Shown: piece by piece, positions 1 to 5,753 of the stretch
How the letters are laid out: each line of letters opens with the position of its first letter
Numbering within the stretch: the first letter of the stretch is position 1
Assembly (NCBI GenBank): GCA_003225615.1
Contig: QIAS01000354.1
Span: 1 to 6,434 of the forward strand
Direction: 5' to 3'
Source of the DNA: Acidobacteriota bacterium
GTDB lineage: Bacteria > Acidobacteriota > Terriglobia > Terriglobales > Acidobacteriaceae
Length of the DNA: 6,434 nt
Made by a program: the position numbers and the translations under genes
The notes under the pieces: model-generated
The model's database searches: none
The model's input: the letters and a program-made list of their open reading frames with translations, nothing else
What the model was told of the DNA's origin: nothing

Positions 1-62
1 CAACGCAGTGCTGGGCACAGATCAGGACGATTGGTGTTGAAGCGATCGGATTCGCTGATCAT
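1..62 (-). CDS. 5' end of an unidentified fourth gene of the Mo-hydroxylase operon (partial)
   Basis: The ATG lies at 62-60 and overlaps the TGA of the FAD-subunit gene (61-59) in the classic ATGA arrangement, so translation is probably coupled to that gene. Twenty codons are visible before the window edge. They begin MISESDRFNTN and continue with an RPDLCPALR stretch. The piece is hydrophilic, with no signal peptide and no recognisable motif. I do not recognise the family. Position suggests an accessory role in the operon, such as a maturation factor or an additional subunit, but nothing in the visible residues shows this. The overlap is what makes the call credible; a chance ORF is possible. 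Confidence 0.5.
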   Translation of the reverse strand, partial: MISESDRFNTNRPDLCPALR

Positions 63-1016
63 GCGGCACCTCCTGCAGCTTTCAGAATGGCACGTTTGAC
101 GGCAACCCGCGCGAGCTGGATTTTGTAAGCATTTTGAGACAGCGGCTTCGCGTTCTTCACCGCCGCCTCGGCAGCCTTTTGCGCTGTATTCTCATTCAGC
201 GCTTGTCCGGTTAGTGCCTGCGCGGCCTCCGGTGAAGGCCACGGCACGGGCGCGACGCTCCCCATGACCAGGCGAGCCGACTGCACATTGGAGCCGTTCA
301 TTTTGAACACTACCCCGGCAACGGCCAGGGGCCAGTCGAACGCTTCCTTCTGCCGCACTTCGTAATGGGCCGCTTTCACGCCATCGGCGGGCGGGATCAC
401 GATCTCAGTGACAATCTCATTCGGCCGCAAATCGTGCTCGCGCTCTGTCTCGGTTTTCGGAATCACGTAGAACTTTTCCAAGCAGTCGAATGTTGGCGCC
501 GTACGCAATCAGAATGGGAACAATCGTAGAAGGGCTGACGAATTTTGCCGGACCATCATTGCCAAGAATCGCGTGGTAGCGGTTCTCGCCTGCAGCAACC
601 AGGTCCTTGCCCGACTCGTCTTTGGGCAACAAACCAAGGCCGCTGCGGTAATACCAGCAGCGGGGGCGCTGACAGAGATTGCCCCCCAGCGTGGCCATAT
701 TGCGGATCTGCGGGCTGGCGGCTTCGACCAATGCCTCGGCGAATGCCGGGTAGTTTTTGGTAACGTTTGCATCCTCGGCCAGATCGCCCAGGGTAGTGAG
801 AGCGCCAACACGCAATCCTTCTGCAGTGGAGCTCACACCCTGTAGATCTTTAATGTCCTTGATATTGACGAGTCTCTTGGGAACGACGATGTCGTCTTTC
901 ATCAATGCCAGCAGGTCAGTGCCGCCTGCCAGAATCTCGGTATTGCCCCAACTTGCACTCAGCAGGCTTACCGCTTGCGCTTTGCTGGTCGGACTCACGT
1001 ATTCGAAGGGTCGCAT
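59..1016 (-). pseudogene. FAD-binding subunit of Mo-hydroxylase (YagS/PaoB/CoxM-like), broken by a deletion with frameshift
   Basis: This would be the electron-relay subunit that carries FAD between the [2Fe-2S] subunit and the final acceptor. The first reading frame runs from ATG 1014-1016, directly abutting the TAA of the catalytic gene, to a TGA at 417-419. It shows both FAD-binding signatures of the family: AGGTDLL at residues 30-36 and ATLGGN at 108-113, followed by a CQRPRCWYYR stretch typical of YagS-like proteins. Homology in this frame stops at about residue 179 (AYGANIRLLG). The rest of the protein continues in another frame from position 478 (EKFYVIPKTE...) to the TGA at 61-59, and includes a full CO-dehydrogenase flavoprotein C-terminal domain. 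Family members have about 10 extra residues at the joint (a GPxGxRxxxL stretch), so roughly 29-32 nt seem lost and the frame is shifted. The second piece opens only with a TTG at 508-506 and no clear ribosome binding site. AGGTG at 1026-1022 is a plausible ribosome binding site for the first frame. The break could be real gene decay or an assembly error. Confidence 0.85.
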
Positions 1017-3380
1017 TTACGCACCTGCTTTCTGCTGTAACGCGCTGAGCACGCGGTCGGGAGTGAGTGGGAGGAACGGTACCCGCACTCCAATCGCGTT
1101 GGCCACGGCATTAGAGATCGCCGCGCCCGGCGAGATTACCGGCGGCTCGCCTAGCCCAATCACGCCCCGCTCGTCGTAACCTTTGCCCGTCATCATGTGC
1201 ACTACGAGTTCAGGAATGTCACTCAGTCCTGCCAACCGGTAGAACTGCATGTCGGCATTCAACATGCGTCCGGTGGTCGGGTCCATGACTTTTTCCTCAA
1301 ACAGCGCGTAGCTGATGCCCATGATGAGCGCGCCCAGGCACTGGCTCTCGGCCGTTTTCAGGTCGATGACCAAGCCACAATCCTGCACCGCCACCATCTT
1401 CTTAACTTTGACGATGCCGGTATCGGTATCGACTTCCACTTCGGCCATCTGCACTCCGCCCACGCCGCTATTGGTGAGGTCCGGCGGCTTGCTCGGGTCA
1501 GGATTGTTGCCGCGAACTGTAAGCGGCACCGCCCCCAGCTTGGAACAAGCTTCTTTCCAGCTTAACGATTTACTGGAGTCTCCCTTCACGCGCACCGTGC
1601 CATTCGCGCACTCGAGCTGATCGGGTTGCGCTCCCAGCGCAGGCGCGACCTTGGCAAACAAGCCGTCGCGCGCGTCCACCGCGGCGCGCCGCGTGGAAGA
1701 ACTGACGCCGCCGATGGTAGTTGATCCTCCCGAGCCGCCGTCGGGCGGATACATGGTGTCACCGATCTGCAGATTGATCGCATTCATCGGAATCCCGAGG
1801 GTGTCGGCCGCGACGATCAGGATGCAGGTGCGTGTGCCGGTGCCCAGATCCTGCGTACCCATTTTGAGTTCCACAGAACCGTCAGGGTGGATCGTCAGGT
1901 CACAGTGACTGGAATGGCCGCGCCCTCCCCAGGTGTGCATAGAGAGACCCATGCCGCGCGCCGTATTTCCGGAACCACCCTGCCCACGCGGATGCCACTT
2001 CTGTTTCCATCCCATCAGGTCGGACGCTATGCCGAATTCTTCGCGATAGATTTCATGCCTGGGCCGGGCGAGTTCGATGTTCTTAAGAAAGAACTCAAGC
2101 GGATCCAGGTTCAGCTTGGCCGCGAGATCGTCGAGCGCGCACATGGTGATCACCGCGGCTTGGGGATGATTGGGAGCACGCCAGGCACGCGCCGGGCCGA
2201 TATTGTTGCGAATGCCGGTGTGCTGCTTGCGCTGGTTGGGAATATTTATCACGTAGGGGATAGGCGGCGATCCTCCACCGCCGGGACCGCCCGTACCCCA
2301 GGAATCAGACTGCCAGGCGACGAGAGTGCCGTCTTTCTTCGCGCCCACTTTCACACGCGCGTAGGCGGAAGGGCGCGCCCCGGCCACTTTCAGTTCCGCA
2401 TCGCGCTCCAGCATAATGCGGACCGGCTTGCCGCCGGCTTTCTTCGAGATCTCCGCCGTAGCAATGCCCCAGCGGTCCGGGCCAAACTTGCTGCCGAAGC
2501 CTCCGCCGATATGATCCTGATGCAGGCGAATGTTGGTTGCAGGAAGTTTTATCTTTTCCGCCATTTGACCGGCAATTCCCGAGACATTCTGAGTCGACAT
2601 ATGCACGAACAGATGTTGGTCGTCGGTCCACTCCGAGGTCGAACCGTGACTCTCCAGGCAACAATGGGTGATGACGGGCGTGCCGTACAAACCTTCAGAA
2701 ACTACTTCTGCTTCTGAAAATGCTTTGTCTGGATCGCCGACGGTAACCGCGGCGGCTTTCTGGTAGTTGGAGTGGGGCTTGGCGGCTACGTCGGTGTGGA
2801 CAGTCGCCGCGCGGACGGCATCCAGAACAGCATCTGAAGCGCCGTCCGATTTCAGCATCCTCAGCCCTCTCTCATCGGCTTTCTCGGTCATGCCGTAATC
2901 TTGGATCTGCTTGACCATCTGCTGGCTGGGCACCTGGTTATCGAGCATATCGTCGATGTCGTCCACGCTGAGCGGACCCTGCTCCTCGGCAGCACCCTTG
3001 GGCGGCTCAGCATCACTGACCAAGTGTGGCAGCTTTCGATATTCCACCTTGATCGCACGGATGGCGTCCTCCGCCGTGGCTTCATCCACGGCCGCTACCG
3101 CAACTACTTCGTCACCAGACCAGTGAATCGTTGTATTGGGACCCTGAATGACGTGGACGGCCTTGACCCCCGGCATTTTCTCCGCCGCGCTGGTATCGAT
3201 GCTGACAATCTTGGCGGCCGCATACGGGCAACGCAGGATTTTTCCGTAGAGCATGCCGGGGCGATGCACGTCGTAGGTGTACTGGGCCTGGCCTGAAACT
3301 TTCAGCGGCGAATCCACGCGCGTGATGCGCTTTCCGATCAGAGTGCGTTTGTCTTCTGGAGGCCAACTGTAGTCTGGCAT
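1017..3380 (-). CDS. Molybdopterin-binding catalytic subunit, xanthine dehydrogenase/aldehyde oxidoreductase family (YagR/PaoC-like)
   Basis: This is the large catalytic subunit. It should hydroxylate an aldehyde or N-heterocyclic carbon at a molybdopterin centre and pass electrons to the [2Fe-2S] subunit. The 787 residues show an aldehyde-oxidase/XDH hammerhead domain (about 20-125), an atypical insert (about 137-193), a first MoCo-binding domain (about 205-435, with GGGFGSK at 292-298), and a second one (about 470-760, with GTQDLGTGT at 508-516). GLGEPP near the C-terminus places the conserved active-site glutamate at E745, 42 residues from the end, much like E692 in the 732-residue E. coli PaoC. 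The length excess of about 55 residues over PaoC is accounted for by the insert. The start ATG has AAAGGAG (3395-3389) 8 nt upstream and lies 3 nt after the stop of the iron-sulphur gene. No signal peptide is present, so export is expected by hitchhiking on the Tat-tagged small subunit. The substrate cannot be read from the sequence. Confidence 0.95.
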   Translation of the reverse strand: MPDYSWPPEDKRTLIGKRITRVDSPLKVSGQAQYTYDVHRPGMLYGKILRCPYAAAKIVSIDTSAAEKMPGVKAVHVIQGPNTTIHWSGDEVVAVAAVDEATAEDAIRAIKVEYRKLPHLVSDAEPPKGAAEEQGPLSVDDIDDMLDNQVPSQQMVKQIQDYGMTEKADERGLRMLKSDGASDAVLDAVRAATVHTDVAAKPHSNYQKAAAVTVGDPDKAFSEAEVVSEGLYGTPVITHCCLESHGSTSEWTDDQHLFVHMSTQNVSGIAGQMAEKIKLPATNIRLHQDHIGGGFGSKFGPDRWGIATAEISKKAGGKPVRIMLERDAELKVAGARPSAYARVKVGAKKDGTLVAWQSDSWGTGGPGGGGSPPIPYVINIPNQRKQHTGIRNNIGPARAWRAPNHPQAAVITMCALDDLAAKLNLDPLEFFLKNIELARPRHEIYREEFGIASDLMGWKQKWHPRGQGGSGNTARGMGLSMHTWGGRGHSSHCDLTIHPDGSVELKMGTQDLGTGTRTCILIVAADTLGIPMNAINLQIGDTMYPPDGGSGGSTTIGGVSSSTRRAAVDARDGLFAKVAPALGAQPDQLECANGTVRVKGDSSKSLSWKEACSKLGAVPLTVRGNNPDPSKPPDLTNSGVGGVQMAEVEVDTDTGIVKVKKMVAVQDCGLVIDLKTAESQCLGALIMGISYALFEEKVMDPTTGRMLNADMQFYRLAGLSDIPELVVHMMTGKGYDERGVIGLGEPPVISPGAAISNAVANAIGVRVPFLPLTPDRVLSALQQKAGA
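2802..2972 (-). other. Inserted helical module in the Mo-hydroxylase large subunit (residues ~137-193)
   Basis: Between the hammerhead domain, which ends near YRKLPHLVSDAE, and the first MoCo-binding domain, which starts near GDPDKAFSEAEVV, the family normally has a short linker. Here it holds about 57 extra residues of predicted helix. They begin LSVDDIDDML, contain a VPSQ turn at 150-153 and a DYGM at 161-164, and end in a KSDGASDAVLDAV helix (177-189). From memory this matches, without gaps, a small module recurring in Acidobacteriota proteins with the pattern (I/L)(S/T)xDEVxxLLxxxVPSxRV, then GI, then LRxAGADxxLxxAL. The resemblance is recalled, not searched. The reading frame is continuous, so the module should be made as part of the enzyme. 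It may be a protein-contact surface, for example for an acceptor or an assembly partner. Confidence 0.7.
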
Positions 3381-3383
3381 CGC

Positions 3384-4022
3384 TCATGCTCCTTTCTGCC
3401 CGACCTGCGCGATCGCTTTCTTGATTCCATCATAGGTCCCACAGCGGCAAAGATTGCCAGCCAAGCCGTGTCGAATGTCCTCTGGCGAGGGATTGGGATG
3501 CTTGTCGATCATGGCCTTGCAGGCAATGACGAATCCCGGAGTGCAGAATCCGCATTGCGAGGCATCGTTTTCGACGAAGGCCTGCTGCACGGGGTGAAGT
3601 TTCTCTCCCTGCATCAGAGACTCGACCGTAGTGATCTGCTTGCCTTGGGCCTCGATTGCCAGCAGTGAACAGGCGTAGACCGTCTTGTTGTCCATTAGCA
3701 CGGTGCAAGCGCCGCATTCGGCGCGGTCGCAGACCCGCTTGGCGCCGGTGAGGTCGAACTGATCGCGCAAGGCATCAAGCAGTGTGACGCGCGGTTCAAG
3801 GTTGGCTTTGTACTTTTTGCCATTGATGGTGAATTCCATCGGCACCTTGCCTGGGCCATGCACCGGCACCTGCTCCCCAGCCGCCCAGACCATTTCCGGT
3901 CGGGCGACCAGCGGCACGGCTACCGAGACACCGGCAATCTTGAGAAAGCCACGGCGGGAAACGCCGGAGCGCTCCTCGGTTTTCTCGGGAACATCGTCGT
4001 GGATTGGATCGTCGTCGCGCAT
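3384..4022 (-). CDS. [2Fe-2S] subunit of Mo-hydroxylase with Tat signal (YagT/PaoA-like)
   Basis: This small electron-transfer subunit carries two [2Fe-2S] clusters. The 212-residue protein begins with a Tat signal: the twin-arginine motif SRRGFLK at 22-28, a hydrophobic stretch at 29-40 and a likely cleavage near VWAA (45-48). It is therefore exported folded and should carry the cofactor-loaded partner subunits with it. A plant-ferredoxin-type domain (about 62-125) has C98, C103, C106 and C118. The C-terminal helical domain (about 130-208) has the second cluster set C157-x2-C160 and C192-x-C194. All eight ligands are present. The usual CDxGxCGAC signature reads CDRAECGAC here, with the first glycine replaced. 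The start is supported by GGAGG at 4033-4029, 6 nt upstream of the ATG. It is the first gene of the operon; the order Fe-S, Mo, FAD differs from the Fe-S, FAD, Mo order of E. coli yagTSR. Confidence 0.95.
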   Translation of the reverse strand: MRDDDPIHDDVPEKTEERSGVSRRGFLKIAGVSVAVPLVARPEMVWAAGEQVPVHGPGKVPMEFTINGKKYKANLEPRVTLLDALRDQFDLTGAKRVCDRAECGACTVLMDNKTVYACSLLAIEAQGKQITTVESLMQGEKLHPVQQAFVENDASQCGFCTPGFVIACKAMIDKHPNPSPEDIRHGLAGNLCRCGTYDGIKKAIAQVGQKGA

Positions 4023-4115
4023 CCCTGACCTCCGCTGGCCAAGAGCTCGTCCTGGAAATAGGTAATGGACGAGGCTGGAGAAGTTCGGTTACCAGTTACC
4101 TGCGGTTTGACTGCG

Positions 4116-4143
4116 ATTATGGACGACAGCTTACGGAGACCAA
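4116..4143 (-). promoter_or_regulatory. Weak candidate sigma-70 type promoter for the Mo-hydroxylase operon
   Basis: On the minus strand a TTGGTC (4143-4138) is followed after 16 nt by CATAAT (4121-4116), which matches the -10 consensus at 5 of 6 positions; the -35 matches at only 3. Transcription would start near 4109 and leave a leader of about 87 nt. A second -10-like TATACT lies at 4150-4145 without a good -35. The region must hold the operon promoter unless transcription enters from upstream past the terminator at 4373-4397, but which element is used cannot be told. Confidence 0.25.
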
Positions 4144-4191
4144 GAGTATACAACCGGCAAGGGGGTGCGTGCCTAGGCGGTCAGACGTGTT

Positions 4192-4362
4192 TCACCAGAT
4201 CAAGGTAGCAGAATATTTCCTGAGCAGGGGATCGGCAGTCAGGATCGGTAATTTTTCGTGCAGACTTTGCGCCAATAGAATGCGGTCAAAAGGGTCACGG
4301 TGATGGAGTGGAATGGTTTCCACTCGCAGAATATGGTCCAGCTGCAGCGGCAGCACGTAGGC
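4192..4362 (-). pseudogene. C-terminal remnant of a PIN-domain (VapC-like) toxin
   Basis: The frame ending in TGA at 4192-4194 encodes YVLPLQLDHILRV, then PLHHRDPFDRILLAQ, then LPILTADPLLRKY and a terminal LIW. This is the typical C-terminal half of type II toxin VapC/PIN nucleases; the HHRDPFDR and TAD acidic residues are both visible. The N-terminal half, with the first catalytic aspartate and the conserved glutamate, is absent. Upstream homology stops at about 4362, where the terminator of the cytochrome gene begins. No ATG/GTG start and no antitoxin gene are seen; the only way to extend the frame is a TTG inside the terminator hairpin. A full VapC is about 125-140 residues, so little more than 55 remain. 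It is almost certainly inactive. Confidence 0.75.
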
Positions 4363-4372
4363 GCGGCGCAAG

Positions 4373-4397
4373 AAAAAAAGGCCGGGCAAGCCCGGCC
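4373..4397 (-). terminator. Intrinsic terminator of the cytochrome c gene
   Basis: The segment 4380-4397 (GGCCGGGC-AA-GCCCGGCC) is a perfect 8-bp GC-rich inverted repeat, in practice a 7-bp stem with a 4-nt loop. On the minus strand it is followed at once by seven T (4379-4373). It begins 20 nt after the stop codon of the cytochrome gene. This is a textbook rho-independent terminator and should separate the cytochrome transcript from the Mo-hydroxylase operon. Confidence 0.92.
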
Positions 4398-4417
4398 AAC
4401 CGCGGGAGAAACATGGT

Positions 4418-4741
4418 TTACTTCTTTAGAGTGCGGATGTACTTCACCATCTCGGTGATCTGCTCTTTAGTCAACTTGCCGTCGTACTTGGGCATTTTGC
4501 CTTTGCCGTTTGTAATGATATTGGCCAATTCGTCATCTGACTGCTTCTGCACGTCGGCGGAGCCAAGATCGCGCAGCTTCAGGTTTTTGCCCATCGTTGT
4601 GTCGCCCGCTCCCGTGGCACCGTGACAAGCAGCACATTTGGTTTTGAAAATATCGGCGCCCGTATCAGCAGCTACCGACCAGGTTGAGAAAACGAACGCG
4701 ACGGCTAGAACTATCAGTGAGGCCCGAATAATAGTTTTCAT
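4418..4741 (-). CDS. Small secreted mono-haem class I cytochrome c
   Basis: This is a periplasmic one-haem electron carrier. The 107-residue precursor has a Sec signal peptide (about 1-24: KTIIR, hydrophobic 8-18, cleavage near SVA-A), giving a mature protein of about 83 residues. The haem-binding motif is CAACH (C36, C39, H40), and the distal axial ligand is very likely M83 in GKGKMPKY. The helix TKEQITEMVKYIRTL at 91-105 is the usual C-terminal helix of the c6/cbb3-III-like fold. AGGAG at 4755-4751 lies 9 nt before the ATG. It is transcribed alone, from a possible sigma-54 promoter to a strong terminator. It lies just upstream of, and in the same direction as, the Mo-hydroxylase operon, so it is a reasonable candidate acceptor for that periplasmic enzyme, although a respiratory role unrelated to it is equally allowed. 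Confidence 0.95.
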   Translation of the reverse strand: MKTIIRASLIVLAVAFVFSTWSVAADTGADIFKTKCAACHGATGAGDTTMGKNLKLRDLGSADVQKQSDDELANIITNGKGKMPKYDGKLTKEQITEMVKYIRTLKK

Positions 4742-4762
4742 TCCGTTGTTCTCCTGTGAGCG

Positions 4763-4784
4763 ACGAGGATTAAAAGCCCCTCGT
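4763..4784 (-). promoter_or_regulatory. Hairpin in the 5' leader of the cytochrome c gene
   Basis: ACGAGG at 4763-4768 and CCTCGT at 4779-4784 form a 6-bp inverted repeat with a 10-nt AT-rich loop. If transcription starts near 4785, as the -24/-12 element implies, the hairpin sits at the very 5' end of the mRNA, 8 nt before the AGGAG. Such a stem could protect the transcript 5' end. It may also be chance. Confidence 0.35.
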
Positions 4785-4795
4785 ACTTAGTGAGA

Positions 4796-4811
4796 TGCAC
4801 AAACCGTGCCA
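4796..4811 (-). promoter_or_regulatory. Putative sigma-54 (RpoN) -24/-12 promoter of the cytochrome c gene
   Basis: On the minus strand 4811-4796 reads TGGCACGGTTTGTGCA. Against the RpoN consensus TGGCACRNNNNTTGCW it differs at one informative position (G for the first T of TTGC), and the invariant GG and GC are exactly 10 nt apart. The predicted start is near 4785, about 44 nt before the ATG. The element is also an imperfect palindrome (TGGCAC/GTGCA), so an operator for a repressor is an alternative reading. A perfect -35-like TTGACA lies upstream at 4839-4834 but has no fitting -10 at 16-18 nt. Confidence 0.5.
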
Positions 4812-5011
4812 GACTGGCCCTATGCGGCTCTGATGTCAAGCAATATCCGCGCACGCTGTACCACGGATCTAGTTTCAACTGCTTAACAACGAGGTACTTG
4901 CAGCGGAGTTTCTTTTGGTTCTGGCCAAGGTTACTAGAGTAAACACGCCCGGTTAAGAGTGCTTTCACTTCTGTGTGCCTGTTTTTCCGCTGTCCTCAGG
5001 TGTTTCGCCTA

Positions 5012-5039
5012 TTGAGAATGCCTCGGCTTGTGCCATACT
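5012..5039 (+). promoter_or_regulatory. Candidate sigma-70 type promoter for the 5077 gene
   Basis: TTGAGA at 5012-5017 matches the -35 consensus at 5 of 6 positions. After 16 nt it is followed by CATACT at 5034-5039, matching 4 of 6. Transcription would start near 5046, giving a leader of about 30 nt that includes the GAGGT ribosome binding site. The rest of the divergent intergenic region (about 4812-5011) holds no gene that I can support. Confidence 0.45.
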
Positions 5040-5076
5040 TCAGGCAAATTCCCCCCGAAACTTTTGAGGTTGCGCC

Positions 5077-5514
5077 ATGATCAGGCGATCTTTGTGTCTG
5101 GCAGTACTCGTATCGGTGTGCACTTTGGCGACGGCGCAAGAACTGAACGCGCCTTCAGCTGAGTTGGCGGCCTCACACAAATTCTGGGATCGCGAAACCA
5201 AGCTGCTTTTTGCCGTTCACGCCGGTATGGAAGCGGCGGATTTCGGTCTTACGCACAATGCGCTGGCCCATGGCGGAGTGGAACGTAATCCCATTGCGCA
5301 GCCGTTCATGAAGCTGGGCACTCCCGGCCAGGTAGCGTTTTTCGCTGGCGGGACTGCAGCCACCCTCGGAATCAGCTATTGGTTACACAAACGTGGCCAT
5401 CATCGCCTGGAACGATTAGTAGGTATGTACGCGATCGCTGATTCGGCCGCGGGCGTGATTCACAATGCTACTCATCCTGTCCAAACCCGCTCTCTACTGC
5501 TTAAATCCCGCTGA
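5077..5514 (+). CDS. Small secreted/membrane protein of unknown function
   Basis: The 145-residue product has a clear signal peptide (1-20, IRRS then hydrophobic 8-19, cleavage near ATA-Q). The remainder has two or three moderately hydrophobic segments: about 42-58 (LLFAVHAGMEAADFGLT), 84-103 (GQVAFFAGGTAATLGISYWL) and 113-130. A VERNPIAQPF loop lies between the first two. A polar loop of the ExNP type between two membrane helices recalls small membrane families such as DUF5658, but I cannot assign it. Histidines are frequent (H34, H48, H60, H65, H104, H108, H109, H129, H133), so metal binding is conceivable. GAGGT at 5066-5070 is 6 nt before the ATG, which supports this start. The gene appears monocistronic and diverges from the cytochrome gene; no functional link is visible. 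Confidence 0.8.
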   Translation: MIRRSLCLAVLVSVCTLATAQELNAPSAELAASHKFWDRETKLLFAVHAGMEAADFGLTHNALAHGGVERNPIAQPFMKLGTPGQVAFFAGGTAATLGISYWLHKRGHHRLERLVGMYAIADSAAGVIHNATHPVQTRSLLLKSR

Positions 5515-5753
5515 AAACTGATCCTCCTGGATCGCGCGAGGCGAGGGCGCGAATTAACGCCTCGATGTGAAACGCCCGGCTTGCTCCTTAATTGAATACG
5601 CAATTGAATATCGTGAATTTACCCGCCCTCTGCAAGGCTTTGCGGAACAAGGGTTTCGGGCAATCTTGTTAACTCTGTCCGGCGTCATAGGAACAACCCT
5701 CCACTAGCCTGAACCATCGAAAAGGAAGTTCAAAAGGAGCCTCAACTCTTACT
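5515..5753. other. Intergenic gap with a hairpin and a short direct repeat, no gene
   Basis: No supportable ORF is seen. It holds a 7-bp perfect inverted repeat (CGAGGCG at 5537-5543, CGCCTCG at 5558-5564, 14-nt loop), 23 nt after the stop of the preceding gene. There is no T-run, so it is at best a rho-dependent or processing structure. A smaller stem GATCC/GGATC (5520-5533) lies just before it. Two copies of AATTGAATA occur 12 nt apart at 5590 and 5602. No convincing promoter for the following gene was found. Confidence 0.5.

Noticed and set aside
476..485. Programmed +1 frameshift at CTT-GGA in the FAD-subunit gene
   Set aside because: No stop codon follows CTT as in prfB and no stimulatory element is evident. 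The loss of about 10 conserved residues at the same place favours a deletion.
1887..2717. 276-codon open frame on the plus strand
   Set aside because: It lies wholly antisense within the clearly conserved catalytic subunit gene, has no recognisable domain and low-complexity Arg/Gly-rich composition typical of a GC-driven shadow frame.
4004..4303. 99-codon plus-strand frame between operon and terminator
   Set aside because: It overlaps the operon start and is antisense to the PIN remnant; no motif or ribosome binding site.
4738..4968. 76-codon minus-strand frame overlapping the cytochrome start with ATGA
   Set aside because: Composition looks like translated non-coding DNA, and it would read through the -24/-12 element and leader hairpin. 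No homology is recognised. The overlap seems fortuitous.
5537..5564. Hairpin after the 5077-5514 gene as an intrinsic terminator
   Set aside because: The stem is good, but the loop is 14 nt and no T-run follows, so it is recorded only as an inverted repeat.
5590..5610. AATTGAATA direct repeat as a CRISPR or iteron unit
   Set aside because: Only two 9-nt copies 12 nt apart, with no further units; AT-rich coincidence is sufficient.
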